NCBI GenBank assembly: GCA_020353055.1
Contig: CP070686.1
Span: 557,231-621,230 of the forward strand
Source: Caldifarciminota bacterium
GTDB taxonomy: Bacteria; Hydrothermota; Tepidihabitantia; SM23-42
Reading direction: 5' to 3'
Length of the DNA: 64,000 bases
Each line of letters opens with the position of its first letter. The first letter of the stretch is position 1. Shown in pieces: positions 25,342 through 36,983 of the stretch. Under the pieces are notes generated by a model. It did no database searches. It had not been told where the DNA came from and saw only the letters and a program-made list of their open reading frames with translations. Position numbers and translations under genes: made by a program.

Positions 25342-25994
25342 ATCAGCTATTAGGCCTGGTCATTTCATTGCCGGCGATTCTGATGGTCATCACCGTACAT
25401 GAATATTTCCACGGCTATGTGGCATACCGCTTAGGTGACCCGACCGCAAAATTCGCGGGACGACTAACCTTGAATCCAATCAAACACATCGACCTTTTTG
25501 GATTTCTCGCATTTCTGCTATTCAGATTCGGATGGGCCAAACCTGTGCCAATCAATCCCTACAACTTTCGAGACATGAAAAAAGGAATGCTCTACACCTC
25601 ACTCGCGGGACCGCTGTCAAACTTCCTCTTCGCAATTCCATTGGGCATTCTGTTACGCGTATTCCCGGCGTTACTACAAAACAGTACACTTCTGCCAATC
25701 GGCGGGATTATCGGCTTGGGACTTTTCTATAGTCTGATATTATGCGCCTTCAATCTAATACCGATCCCGCCGCTTGATGGGTCCAAGGTCCTTTTCAGTC
25801 TCCTGCCTCCACGGTATGCCCACATTGAGTATTGGCTCGAAAGATACGGCTTCATGCTACTCATTGGACTGATATTCTTCGATCGAATAACAGGTATCCC
25901 CATATTATGGGGATGGATCGGACCTTTTGTGAGCATTTTCACGAGAATATTCGCAGGCACGCCGGCTTTTATGGCATTTCTCCGTTTTTTCTAG
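25338..25994 (+). CDS. Site-2-protease-like M50 membrane metallopeptidase
   Basis: A 218-residue rhomboid-size M50 protein with about six membrane helices. The zinc site is HEYFH (HExxH) in the first part, with the third ligand Asp in PPLDGSKVL where the family has NPDG/PLDGG. These short intramembrane proteases have no PDZ domain, unlike RseP at 46477-47796; substrates are unknown. The ATG overlaps the CCA gene stop. Confidence 0.9.
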   Translation: MNQLLGLVISLPAILMVITVHEYFHGYVAYRLGDPTAKFAGRLTLNPIKHIDLFGFLAFLLFRFGWAKPVPINPYNFRDMKKGMLYTSLAGPLSNFLFAIPLGILLRVFPALLQNSTLLPIGGIIGLGLFYSLILCAFNLIPIPPLDGSKVLFSLLPPRYAHIEYWLERYGFMLLIGLIFFDRITGIPILWGWIGPFVSIFTRIFAGTPAFMAFLRFF

Positions 25995-26048
25995 TATAGT
26001 GTCATTGTCAAATCATGATTTCACACAAGCAAAGAATAGGGGGACATA

Positions 26049-28349
26049 ATGAGCAGAGTCATTAAGATCACAATAGCCATAGTCTCCATAGTAGTAATCT
26101 TGATTTTCGCAGGTTACGTGGCAATCAGGTCATTTCTTACACCAGAAAGAGCGCGACGGGTAACCGAACAGATCGCCACTCAATCTCTGCAACGTCCAGT
26201 CAAGGTTGGTAGGGTCAACCTGTCAATCGGTTTTAAGATCTCGATAAGCGTGAGCGACGTATCAGTTCCCAATGTCGAAGGATTCAGCACTCAGCCAATG
26301 ATCCAGATAGAAAGAACCTTGCTCAATCTAAAATTGCTGCCATTGCTGCAAAGACGTATCGTGATCGGCAGCATCAATTTTGACCAGCTCACGCTGAACC
26401 TGGAACGCAACACCGACAAGGAACTGAATATACTCGCGTTGATGCCGAAAGAAGCAAAGGGGCCAGGATGGGCCATTTCACTGGACAAGCTGCACCTCAA
26501 AAAATGCGAGTTCAAATATTATGATGCAGTGACCAAGTCCGAGTACAGGCTGCACGACATCAACCAGGAAATCCGTTTCAGACAAAGTCTGATATCGATC
26601 AAGGGAAATCAACGTGCGCTTGTGCCCAACAACAAAATATTGCCAGAAAAGGACATCCTTATCGAAAACGCCGTCGAATACGACACCTCATCGAAAGACG
26701 TACGCATAAGGAGTTTTAAAGTACGTCTTGATCCAGCATTGCTAACCGTTTCAGGCAGTATCAATAAAAGCAGATTATTCGATCTTGATGGTGAAATATC
26801 AGTGAAGGATATGTCCAAGGCTCTCGAACTTCTGCCTGATGAGTACCGCTTCGAAAGGCTCAACGGAGCCGTCAATGGCACGTTCTCTTTATCGGGGACT
26901 ACTGAAGAGCCAAAGATTGAAGGAACATGTGAAATCAAAGATGTTACGGTCATGCCAAAAGGCATGATCCGCGCTGCAGAGAAGATAAACGGAACCTTGT
27001 CATTCAACCGCAGCAGCGTCCGGGATATCATTATAGGGGGCAAGATAGGGAAAACAGAATTCAACATCGCAGGGTATGTTACAAATCTCGACTCACCCAC
27101 ACCTCTATTGAATATCACGACAAGACTCAACGGTAATTTGCAGGACCTTCAATCGATAACACCTGAAACGAAAGATATCAAGTTATCGGGCATCCTCGCC
27201 ACCGACATATCATTGAAAGGTACTCTGAAGAATCCAAAGTACTTCGGAGACATCAGCATTGGAGACGCATCGATCGACGGTATCGGCTTGGGCAAACCGG
27301 TGAGCGGCTTAAGCATCAAAGGAAATATCCAGAATGATGCAGTAAGAATCAGCGAATGCCGTGGACGAATCGGCAAATCCGATTTCTCGCTCAGCGGTTT
27401 CGTCTCAAACTTCAAGAAGCCGGTAGTGCAAATAAATAGCCGCTCAAATCTCATTGATCTCGATGAATTACTTCCCCCAAAGGGGACCGCTGCCGGATCA
27501 TCCGGAAAAGGCACCGCGGGTAAGCCGATACCCCTGACTTTACAGGGTAATGTCATCATCAACAGACTGACTGGAATAGACATGGAATTCACCAATGTCA
27601 ATGCAAATTTCAGTTATGTCGATGGAATAATTGATCTCAAGAATTGTCGCGCGCAGGCTTTCGACGGGCAAGTCTACTTTGACTTTTACTACAATGCTTA
27701 CAGCCCTGAGCCCTATCGGATCAATACGAGAATGACATCTGTGCAAGCACAGAAGATAACGAAGAGATTTCTTGGCTTTGACCGAATAAAGGGTAATCTC
27801 AGCGGCATCGCAAACTTGAATGGAAACGGTTTGGATCAACAATCTGTCCGGTCTAACATCAACGGATCAGGAAACCTGAAGATTACCAATGGCGAATTCA
27901 ACAACTTTGATTTTCTGATGAAACTCTTGGCGTGGATGGGTCTGAAGGACCAGAAGGTCGTGAAGTTCAATGATTTTAATACTGGTTTCAGAATCGCTAA
28001 CGGACGCGCCATCGCAGACGACTGGACACTCTCAGCGCGAGTAGGGAATTTTCTGACCAAGGGAACCATCGGGTTGAACGGTGTGGTCGACTTGCGCATA
28101 GCGATAACACTTTCAAAGCATTACTCAGATATAGTCAAAGGCTATCACGGAGACTGGATATTCTTTTCTGACAAAGACGGCCGTACCGTGGTCGATGTCA
28201 TTGCCAAGGGAAAATTCAACGCGCCACAATTCACTCTCGACCGTAACAGCATACAGCAGCGGATAAAAGGAAATATCAAAAATGAGTTCGACAAGAAGAT
28301 AAAGGATTTCGAATCAAATTTGAAAGATATCCTGAAGGGTATAAAATAG
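26049..28349 (+). CDS. AsmA-family (AsmA/TamB-like) envelope protein
   Basis: A 766-residue protein with one N-terminal membrane anchor (residues about 5-27) and a long beta-rich periplasmic body, including the AsmA_2-like C-terminal part (GNLSGIANLNGNGLD, NGRAIADDWTLS, GVVDLRIAI). AsmA-family proteins form long grooved bridges thought to carry phospholipids between the membranes of diderm bacteria. A GGGGGACATA ribosome site precedes the ATG. The C-terminus ends in a charged helix (KDFESNLKDILKGIK). It supports a diderm cell plan and is followed closely by mutM. Confidence 0.88.
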   Translation: MSRVIKITIAIVSIVVILIFAGYVAIRSFLTPERARRVTEQIATQSLQRPVKVGRVNLSIGFKISISVSDVSVPNVEGFSTQPMIQIERTLLNLKLLPLLQRRIVIGSINFDQLTLNLERNTDKELNILALMPKEAKGPGWAISLDKLHLKKCEFKYYDAVTKSEYRLHDINQEIRFRQSLISIKGNQRALVPNNKILPEKDILIENAVEYDTSSKDVRIRSFKVRLDPALLTVSGSINKSRLFDLDGEISVKDMSKALELLPDEYRFERLNGAVNGTFSLSGTTEEPKIEGTCEIKDVTVMPKGMIRAAEKINGTLSFNRSSVRDIIIGGKIGKTEFNIAGYVTNLDSPTPLLNITTRLNGNLQDLQSITPETKDIKLSGILATDISLKGTLKNPKYFGDISIGDASIDGIGLGKPVSGLSIKGNIQNDAVRISECRGRIGKSDFSLSGFVSNFKKPVVQINSRSNLIDLDELLPPKGTAAGSSGKGTAGKPIPLTLQGNVIINRLTGIDMEFTNVNANFSYVDGIIDLKNCRAQAFDGQVYFDFYYNAYSPEPYRINTRMTSVQAQKITKRFLGFDRIKGNLSGIANLNGNGLDQQSVRSNINGSGNLKITNGEFNNFDFLMKLLAWMGLKDQKVVKFNDFNTGFRIANGRAIADDWTLSARVGNFLTKGTIGLNGVVDLRIAITLSKHYSDIVKGYHGDWIFFSDKDGRTVVDVIAKGKFNAPQFTLDRNSIQQRIKGNIKNEFDKKIKDFESNLKDILKGIK

Positions 28350-28373
28350 AAACCGCGATGGAAGCAGGAGCAC

Positions 28374-29198
28374 GTGCCGGAACTCCCAGAAGTTGAGACT
28401 ATCGCGCGCGAGTTACGTCCTAAAATCCGTGGCAAGACGATCACCAACTGCATTGTATTGCGGCCAGATGTCATTGCCCATCCCAAACCACAGCAGTTCT
28501 GTAATGCTATAGTTGGCGATAAAATCCAGGAAGTCAGCAGAAGGGCAAAATATTTGATCTTGCACCTCGGTGACGAGAAAAAATTAGTCTTCCACCTGCG
28601 CCTCTCCGGGACCATGGTCATTGGGCCATCGCATAGTGAACCTCATAGATTTTCACGTCTTGTCTTAGTGCTGAATGACTGCCAGCTACTGTTCAACGAG
28701 CCGCGGGTGCTGGGCCGCGTATACCTGATAAGAGCAGATGACATTCCACCCAATTTGAAGGGATTCTACAACCTTGGATGTGAGCCGATATCCGATGATT
28801 TCACAGCGGATTACTTGAAGACCAAGATAAAACATAGGAAGGCCAGGATTAAATCACTTCTCCTCGATCAAAACATCTGCGCCGGCATGGGCAATATCTA
28901 TTCTGACGAAGCTCTTTTCCGCGCCGGCATCAGACCTTTAAGGAGGGCTAACCGAATAACGTTGAAAGAGATAAGTAAACTTACAAAAGCGTTGAGAGAC
29001 ATCATAACCGAAGGGATTCTTAACTTCGGCACATCTGTTTCAGATTACACAAGGACGAACGGAAAAAACGGCAACTTTCAGAATTTTCTCTGCGTTTACG
29101 GGCGCGAGGGTGAACCTTGTAGAAAGTGCGGTACATTGATAGTGCTCAAAAAGATCGGCAACCGCGGCACGAGATACTGCCCGAAGTGCCAACGTTGA
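28374..29198 (+). CDS. mutM: Formamidopyrimidine-DNA glycosylase
   Basis: A 274-residue Fpg/MutM base-excision repair enzyme (8-oxoguanine and formamidopyrimidine glycosylase/AP lyase). After the initiator come the catalytic Pro-Glu (PELPEVETIARELRP), HLRLSGTM, the H2TH segment ICAGMGNIYSDEALFRAGI, and a C-terminal zinc finger C-x2-C...C-x2-C (PCRKCG, YCPKC). The GTG start at 28374 is fixed by the need for Pro2. It begins 24 bp after the AsmA-like stop. Confidence 0.97.
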   Translation: MPELPEVETIARELRPKIRGKTITNCIVLRPDVIAHPKPQQFCNAIVGDKIQEVSRRAKYLILHLGDEKKLVFHLRLSGTMVIGPSHSEPHRFSRLVLVLNDCQLLFNEPRVLGRVYLIRADDIPPNLKGFYNLGCEPISDDFTADYLKTKIKHRKARIKSLLLDQNICAGMGNIYSDEALFRAGIRPLRRANRITLKEISKLTKALRDIITEGILNFGTSVSDYTRTNGKNGNFQNFLCVYGREGEPCRKCGTLIVLKKIGNRGTRYCPKCQR

Positions 29199-29371
29199 CC
29201 ACGGAAAGACGAGAAATTAGGAAAATCAGAACATAAGAGGATACATACAAAATATCGGCACAGGAACTTCGTTCGGTTTAATCCAGGACCGCCGCTTCAC
29301 TCTCTACGCCACAAGCGTGAAGCTGAACATATCCGAATAACCGAATTTCTAATGACCAAAACAGTTGGTAG

Positions 29372-29479
29372 CGCTACTAACGATATTAGCGAAAATATCG
29401 GGCATAACGAAGTTAAGTAAATTAACGGGAGCAACGAGCTAAACGGCATTAACGAAAGTAGCGAGATTAACGTATTAAT
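29372..29479 (+). repeat. Degenerate 9-bp tandem repeat, copy B (12 units)
   Basis: Twelve consecutive 9-mers with the same pattern as copy A (CG-R-N-A-N-TAA, for example CGGCATTAA, CGAGATTAA). It is preceded by CAGTTGGTAG, matching copy A's flank at 8 of 10 positions. It runs toward the valS promoter. Register is lost after 29479 (an 8-nt unit), and one more unit-like 9-mer follows. Confidence 0.85.
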
Positions 29480-29513
29480 GCACTAAACGATCGTAATGTA
29501 TTCTCGTCGCACG

Positions 29514-29541
29514 TTGACACAACCACACAAATGTGTATATT
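29514..29541 (+). promoter_or_regulatory. Promoter of the valS operon
   Basis: TTGACA at 29514-29519, a 16-bp spacer, and TATATT at 29536-29541, with the ATG 6 nt later at 29548; predicted leaderless. Confidence 0.75.
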
Positions 29542-29547
29542 TACTCT

Positions 29548-32145
29548 ATGATAGAATTTCCCACTCGTTATGACCCTGGCGGAATCGAGAAAAAATGGTA
29601 CCGTTTTTGGATGGAATCGAAGTTCTTTACGCCTGACGCCAGCTCTAAGAAACCGCCCTACACCATCATGATACCGCTGCCCAATGTGACGGGACGCCTT
29701 ACTCTTGGGCATGTGTTGAACAATTCTCTGCAGGACATACTGATAAGGTACAAGAAGCTTTCGGGCCACGAAACACTGTGGCTAATGGGTATGGACCATG
29801 CGGGCATAGCTACGCAGGTGGTGGTAGAAGAAAAACTGCGCAGTCAGGGAATGACTAAAGAGGACCTGGGTCGTGAAAAATTCATAGAGGAAGTCTGGAA
29901 ATGGAAAGAAGAATACGCGAAGATCATCAGAGGACAATTACAGAAAGCTGGATACTCACTGGACTGGTCACGCGAACAGTTTACGTTATCTGAGAATTAT
30001 TCCAAGAAAGTGATAAAGGTATTCGTCGACCTGTACAATAGAGGGCTGATTTATCGCGGCGAATATATTATCAACTGGTGCCCAAGGTGTCTGACCGCAC
30101 TATCTGACGAACAGGTCGAGACCGAAGAGAAACCCGGTAAGCTATACTATATCAAGTACCCGGTGGTCGGCAGTGATGAATCAATAACCGTTGCCACAAC
30201 AAGACCCGAAACAATGCTCGGTGATACGGCCGTTTGCGTTAATCCTCAAGACAAGCGTTACAGAAGGTTTATCGGCCGACGGGCTATCCTGCCGATCATG
30301 GAGAGGGAAATACAAATCATTTCCGATGAATATGTTGACCCGGAATTCGGAACCGGTGCGTTGAAGGTCACTCCAGCGCACGACCCATTTGATTTCGAAT
30401 TGGCAAAAAAACACAAGTTAGAATTCATCGATATCATGAACCCGGATGGTACTCTGAACGCACTCACCAGAGGGTTCAACGGGCAGGACCGTTATGAAGC
30501 AAGAAAGCAGATCATCGAACAGCTGAAACGGTCTGGCTTGCTGGAAAAAGTAGAGAAATACAAATTGCCTCTATCCAAGTGCGAACGCTGCGACACGGCA
30601 ATTGAGCCGCGAATATCAAAACAATGGTTTGTGCGAATGAAACCGCTCGCCGAACCGGCGCTGAAAGTTGTAAAGGGAAACAAGGTACGTATATTTCCAA
30701 AGCGATGGGTCAATCTATATAATTATTGGATGGAAAATGTGCGGGACTGGTGCATCTCCCGACAACTCTGGTGGGGACATCGAATACCAGTGTATTACTG
30801 CAATTCATGCTATGATCCTGACAGCGCCGATTCAGAACAGGGCATCATGGTTTCTGAAGCAAAACCCGCTCGATGCACAAACTGCGGTTCAAATGAAATC
30901 TATCAGGATGAAGACGTCCTCGACACCTGGTTCTCTTCCTGGCTCTGGCCTTTTGCTACGCTCGGTTGGCCTGACGATAGCAAGGATTACCGTCGTTTCT
31001 ACCCCACACAAACACTTGTTACGGGGTGGGATATAATCTACTTATGGGTTGCACGTATGATCATGGCAGGGCTCGAATTTACCAAGACAGTTCCGTTCAC
31101 CAACGTCATGTTTCATGTCATGGTCCGCGATGAAAAGGGAAGAAAGATGTCGAAAAGTCTGGGTAATTCACCGGACCCAGCGAATCTCATAGAGAAGTAT
31201 GGAGCCGATGCCTTGAGGTTTGGTTTGTTACTGATAACACCGCGTGAACAGGATGTTCTCTTTCGGGAAAATTCGATTGACGTCGGGAGAAAATTCTGTA
31301 ATAAGCTATGGAATGCCGCGCGCTTGATATCCATGACTCTGGAGCAGGGTGAAGCATTCGATCCCAAAAAAATATCATTATACGACGCATGGATTATAGA
31401 GCGTTTCAACCTGCTACTAATGAAGATCCAAGGGCATTTTAATTCTTTTGAAATAAATGCAATAACCCGGGAACTTTATGATTTTGTCTGGCATACCTTC
31501 TGCGACTGGTACCTGGAATTTCTTAAGATAAAACCTTCCCCGGCTGCAAGACACCTTTTGAAGCAACTGTTGATAGTGCTACACCCGTTCATGCCGTTCG
31601 TCACCGAAGAATTATACCAGAAGTTCGGTTTCAGCCAAAAGAGCATCATGCTTGAGACATGGCCTGATGAGATTCCCATCACAAATAAGGCAGCGCAAGT
31701 GGATCAACTAGTAAGGTTGATTGAGGAGATACGTAATGTCCGCGGAATTTTCAACATAGGGGTAAAAGACAAAATCACGGTGATTATCGACACGAAAGAT
31801 GACATGGCCGTTTTTCTAAAGGAAAACGAGGATACCATAAAAAGACTATCGGGCGCCGGAGACGTGAAGTACGGTCCACCCGGTAAAGAATCCCTCGCCA
31901 GCATCATACTGCCGGAGATAGAGTGCTATGTAATCCTGTCGGGCATCGACCTCGCAAGGGAAAAGGAACGTCTTCACAATGAGGTCGATTTCCTCACAAA
32001 ACGCATCGACGAAATAAAACATCGGCTTAATAATCCAAGTTACGTGAACAAAGCAAGTGAGATAACCAGACAGAAGGAAAAAGAACGTCTTGAAACCTTC
32101 TTGAAGAAAAAAGAAGGTATTCAGAAAGCGATGAAAAGAATATGA
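29548..32145 (+). CDS. valS: Valine--tRNA ligase
   Basis: An 865-residue class I aminoacyl-tRNA synthetase. The HIGH-type motif appears as PNVTGRLTLGHVLNN, the KMSKS loop as GRKMSKSLGN, and the CP1 editing domain as TTRPETMLGDTAVCV. Cys pairs near residues 415-450 (CNSC, CTNC) suggest a zinc knuckle. A C-terminal coiled coil is present. The start at 29548 (MIEFPTRYDPGGIEKKW) lies just after the -10 box; the ORF's earlier TTG/ATG codons fall within the promoter. The stop overlaps the next gene (ATGA). Confidence 0.97.
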   Translation: MIEFPTRYDPGGIEKKWYRFWMESKFFTPDASSKKPPYTIMIPLPNVTGRLTLGHVLNNSLQDILIRYKKLSGHETLWLMGMDHAGIATQVVVEEKLRSQGMTKEDLGREKFIEEVWKWKEEYAKIIRGQLQKAGYSLDWSREQFTLSENYSKKVIKVFVDLYNRGLIYRGEYIINWCPRCLTALSDEQVETEEKPGKLYYIKYPVVGSDESITVATTRPETMLGDTAVCVNPQDKRYRRFIGRRAILPIMEREIQIISDEYVDPEFGTGALKVTPAHDPFDFELAKKHKLEFIDIMNPDGTLNALTRGFNGQDRYEARKQIIEQLKRSGLLEKVEKYKLPLSKCERCDTAIEPRISKQWFVRMKPLAEPALKVVKGNKVRIFPKRWVNLYNYWMENVRDWCISRQLWWGHRIPVYYCNSCYDPDSADSEQGIMVSEAKPARCTNCGSNEIYQDEDVLDTWFSSWLWPFATLGWPDDSKDYRRFYPTQTLVTGWDIIYLWVARMIMAGLEFTKTVPFTNVMFHVMVRDEKGRKMSKSLGNSPDPANLIEKYGADALRFGLLLITPREQDVLFRENSIDVGRKFCNKLWNAARLISMTLEQGEAFDPKKISLYDAWIIERFNLLLMKIQGHFNSFEINAITRELYDFVWHTFCDWYLEFLKIKPSPAARHLLKQLLIVLHPFMPFVTEELYQKFGFSQKSIMLETWPDEIPITNKAAQVDQLVRLIEEIRNVRGIFNIGVKDKITVIIDTKDDMAVFLKENEDTIKRLSGAGDVKYGPPGKESLASIILPEIECYVILSGIDLAREKERLHNEVDFLTKRIDEIKHRLNNPSYVNKASEITRQKEKERLETFLKKKEGIQKAMKRI

Positions 32146-32552
32146 AGTATATAGGCTGGATAATCGCCATTTTGTTGTTCGCACTACTGTTATATACATA
32201 TCGCACAAAATACGCACCGCTGCAGAAGGACGTCACCGAATTGCGTGAAGAAATCTCAATGTGGGAAGATGTCCTGAGAGGCGAGAAAGGTGTAAAAGGT
32301 GAACGCCAGCGATTTGCCACTGATCGATTCTTTGACAATGATAAACTCACACCATTTGCCGAAGTAGAAATTCTACGCAAATTCGATATGCGCAATAGGG
32401 GAATCGAAATCTATCTGACCGCGCCGAACGCTTTCACGCGAGCAGGTGATCTCCTCAGATTTTTCTCTGAGCAACATATTAAGTACCGTAATCTTTCATT
32501 GTACGCTGCTGTAGATTCCATAGAACGTTTTGAGTACAAGTTCATTAAGTGA
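32142..32552 (+). CDS. Membrane-anchored coiled-coil protein, unknown function
   Basis: 136 residues: an N-terminal membrane helix (about 4-22), a short coiled coil (LQKDVTELREEISMWEDVL), then a compact C-terminal domain of about 70 residues. The layout resembles bitopic division or pilus-assembly proteins, but no family is recognised. It is coupled to valS by an ATGA overlap and to the next gene by a GTGA overlap. Confidence 0.7.
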   Translation: MKYIGWIIAILLFALLLYTYRTKYAPLQKDVTELREEISMWEDVLRGEKGVKGERQRFATDRFFDNDKLTPFAEVEILRKFDMRNRGIEIYLTAPNAFTRAGDLLRFFSEQHIKYRNLSLYAAVDSIERFEYKFIK

Positions 32553-32923
32553 TACCCTACCTCTGTAAAGGAAGAACCCTACCTTGTCTGCTACTGCTGC
32601 TCTTGGTTCTCTCAGGCTCCGCGCAGGCGGAAAAAAACGCGAATATAGCAATGCTACTATGTGTATTCCCCGGCGGTGGTCAATTCTACACGGAACAGTA
32701 CGTAACTGGTGTGGTCATCGGAGCCGCTGAAATCGCGCTCGGCTACTACGCTTACAAATATCACCGTGAAGAGGATTACACACGACGTAATTCTATGCTT
32801 TGGTGGGGATTATTCACCTTCGGTTTTTCACTGGCCGATGCGTATGTCGGTGCTAAGATGCATGGTTTTGATGTGGAAACTGATATAGATAAGGTAAGTT
32901 TGAGCTACAAGATAAGATTTTAG
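32549..32923 (+). CDS. Exported small membrane protein (DUF5683-like)
   Basis: A 124-residue protein with a signal peptide (to about residue 27, SGSAQA) followed by a FPGGGQFYTEQYVTG motif, typical of DUF5683/TM2-like proteins, and two more hydrophobic segments. Function unknown. The GTG start overlaps the preceding stop codon (GTGA). It is the end of the valS operon and is convergent with ligA. Confidence 0.72.
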   Translation: MIPYLCKGRTLPCLLLLLLVLSGSAQAEKNANIAMLLCVFPGGGQFYTEQYVTGVVIGAAEIALGYYAYKYHREEDYTRRNSMLWWGLFTFGFSLADAYVGAKMHGFDVETDIDKVSLSYKIRF

Positions 32924-33032
32924 AACAGCTGGTTAATACTGCATGACCTGGGTCATCAGACCGATATCTCAGGCATCTCGTTACGGAAAATCAGTCAAGA
33001 CACATCCCAGAGTACTGGACAATTTTGATCGA

Positions 33033-35072
<2,040 letters not shown>

Positions 35073-35089
35073 CATTTGGAAAAATAATG

Positions 35090-35117
35090 TTGACTTTATT
35101 GTGTGAATGTATAGAAT
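35090..35117 (+). promoter_or_regulatory. Promoter of nadB
   Basis: TTGACT at 35090-35095, a 16-bp spacer, and TAGAAT at 35112-35117; the ATG at 35124 follows after 6 nt. Only 17 bp separate its -35 box from that of ligA. Confidence 0.8.
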
Positions 35118-35123
35118 TACCTA

Positions 35124-36659
35124 ATGCCTAAGCAGGTAGATTTTCTAGTAGTAGGTTCGGGCATTGCCGGCTTGACTTTTGCTACCAAAGCAGCCAAGTA
35201 TGGTAAAGTATCAGTCCTCACCAAGAAAAGGAAGGCGGATTCCAGTACTAACTATGCTCAGGGTGGAATCGCAGCTGTATTTGGTAAAGAGGATGCTCCC
35301 GAGTATCATATAGCAGATACCATCAAGGCAGGCGAAGGCCTGTGCCACAATGATGCGGTCGCTACAATGGTACGCGAAGGTCCTGCATTGGTCAAAGAAC
35401 TGCATTCTATGGGATGTCGGTTCTCTATGAATTCCAATGGGAACTTCGATCTCGGAAGAGAAGGTGGCCATTCTAAAAGGCGCATTGTACACGCAAAAGA
35501 CTTTACCGGGCAGGAGATCGAACGAGTTCTGCTTGAGGAGACTAAGAAAGTTGGGGTGATCATCAGTGAAAATGAAATCGCCCTCGACCTTCTAATACAG
35601 AACGGTGATTGCCTCGGAATTTACTACCTTGATGCTGATACTCGTCAAATTGACGTTATTTACGCAAACGCAACAGTTCTGGCAACTGGCGGCGTAGGAC
35701 AGGTGTACCAGCATACCACAAACCCACCGATTGCCACGGGCGACGGTATTGCGATGGCTTACCGTGCTGGCGCAATGATTGCGAATATGGAATTCGTGCA
35801 ATTTCACCCAACTGCGGTATACAACATTAAGATAGATGGCCGTTCGTTTCTGATTTCGGAAGCCGTCCGCGGTGAAGGTGGCGTGTTGAAGACGAAGGAC
35901 GGAATCGCATTCATGGAGAAATACGCCCCTGCCGGAAATCTCGCACCCCGTGATGTTGTTGCCCGGGCATGTTTGAGTGAAATGATCGCGACCAACGCCA
36001 AATACGTACTGCTTGACGTATCTCATCTCCAGGCGGATTTCATCAAGAATCGGTTCCCTACCATATACGAAACCTGTCTCTCCTGGGGTATCGATATCAC
36101 CCGTGAACCGATTCCAGTTGTACCGGCGGCACACTATCTGTGTGGAGGGATATTCGTCAACGAATGGGCAGAATCCTCGATACCAAGATTGTTCGCGCTG
36201 GGTGAATGCAGTTGCACAGGCGTGCACGGAGCGAATCGTCTGGCTTCGAACTCCCTGCTTGAAGCACTGGTTTTCGCAAGCCGAGCCTCAGAGCGAGTAA
36301 AGAAGATCAACGACATTCACCCGACAGAAAAACTACACATCAGAAAAAGTGCCAAAACAGGTCCGAACTTGATGTTCCAGATCAAAGAAATAATGGACGA
36401 GAATGTCGGGTTGATCAGAAACGAAAAAACACTACTTACGGCAAAAGCAACGATCGATAAATTCCAAGCCTGTTTTGAGGATGGGATCCACATAATCAAT
36501 GCCGAGTCGCGCAACACATCTGTGATTGCGCAAATCATCATCGAGAGCGCGCTAGAACGTAAAGAATCACGTGGGCTGCATTATATGACTGATTTTCCGA
36601 AAAAAAACAGTAAATATTGCAGCGATACCATAAAGCACATCGATGTTAAACACGATTGA
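35124..36659 (+). CDS. nadB: L-aspartate oxidase
   Basis: A 511-residue flavoprotein that oxidises L-aspartate to iminoaspartate, the first step of de novo NAD synthesis. The FAD-binding Rossmann motif is VVGSGIAGLTFATKAAKYG, followed by STNYAQGGIAAV, GREGGHSKRRIVHAKD, the active-site FHPTAVY and SEAVRGEGG, and the C-terminal GECSCTGVHGANRLASNSLLEALVF. In anaerobes fumarate can serve as electron acceptor. nadA and nadC are not in the window. Predicted leaderless mRNA. Confidence 0.96.
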   Translation: MPKQVDFLVVGSGIAGLTFATKAAKYGKVSVLTKKRKADSSTNYAQGGIAAVFGKEDAPEYHIADTIKAGEGLCHNDAVATMVREGPALVKELHSMGCRFSMNSNGNFDLGREGGHSKRRIVHAKDFTGQEIERVLLEETKKVGVIISENEIALDLLIQNGDCLGIYYLDADTRQIDVIYANATVLATGGVGQVYQHTTNPPIATGDGIAMAYRAGAMIANMEFVQFHPTAVYNIKIDGRSFLISEAVRGEGGVLKTKDGIAFMEKYAPAGNLAPRDVVARACLSEMIATNAKYVLLDVSHLQADFIKNRFPTIYETCLSWGIDITREPIPVVPAAHYLCGGIFVNEWAESSIPRLFALGECSCTGVHGANRLASNSLLEALVFASRASERVKKINDIHPTEKLHIRKSAKTGPNLMFQIKEIMDENVGLIRNEKTLLTAKATIDKFQACFEDGIHIINAESRNTSVIAQIIIESALERKESRGLHYMTDFPKKNSKYCSDTIKHIDVKHD

Positions 36660-36695
36660 TACCAAGAGTGATGTGTCAACTAAATAGGAAAAAGG

Positions 36696-36983
36696 ATGGA
36701 ACAAGGAGAATTTGAGGTTTTATTAGAAGTAGGTCAGGCTTATTTGCTTAGCAAAGATTATGATAAAGCAATAACCAAGTTCAGTGAGGCGCTGAGGATA
36801 AACCCTCACGACCCGGAAACATACTACTATCTGGGACTCGCATACGAAGGCGCAGAAAAATATGCGGAAGCTGCGCAGACATACGAGAAAACGCTAAAAA
36901 TCGACCGCGGTCATGGCAATGCTGAAATTCGCCTGAACGAAGTCCAGAAGAAAATCGCAGAAGCAAAAAAGAAAAAGAAATGA
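36696..36983 (+). CDS. Tetratricopeptide-repeat protein
   Basis: A 95-residue protein with two TPR units (AYLLSKDYDKAITKFSEALRINP and TYYYLGLAYEGAEKYAEAAQTYEK) and a lysine-rich tail. TPRs mediate protein contacts. It is the first gene of a tight TPR/zinc-ribbon/J-domain/83-residue-protein cluster: its stop codon overlaps the zinc-ribbon start (ATGA). Confidence 0.9.
   Translation: MEQGEFEVLLEVGQAYLLSKDYDKAITKFSEALRINPHDPETYYYLGLAYEGAEKYAEAAQTYEKTLKIDRGHGNAEIRLNEVQKKIAEAKKKKK

Larger units (their letters stand above)
29199..29547 (+). other. Intergenic region with repeat B and the valS promoter
   Basis: 349 bp without a gene. It contains the 9-bp tandem repeat (29372-29479) and the valS promoter (29514-29541). 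Around 29294-29325 a 7-bp inverted pair, GCTTCAC/GTGAAGC, is seen, but no T tract, so no clear terminator for mutM. Confidence 0.6.

Noticed and set aside
26609-27130. Long frame antisense to the AsmA-like gene
   Set aside because: Ser/Leu-rich shadow of a real gene on the plus strand.
35592-36227. 211-codon frame antisense to nadB
   Set aside because: Cys/His-rich shadow of a well-conserved gene; no ribosome site or motif.
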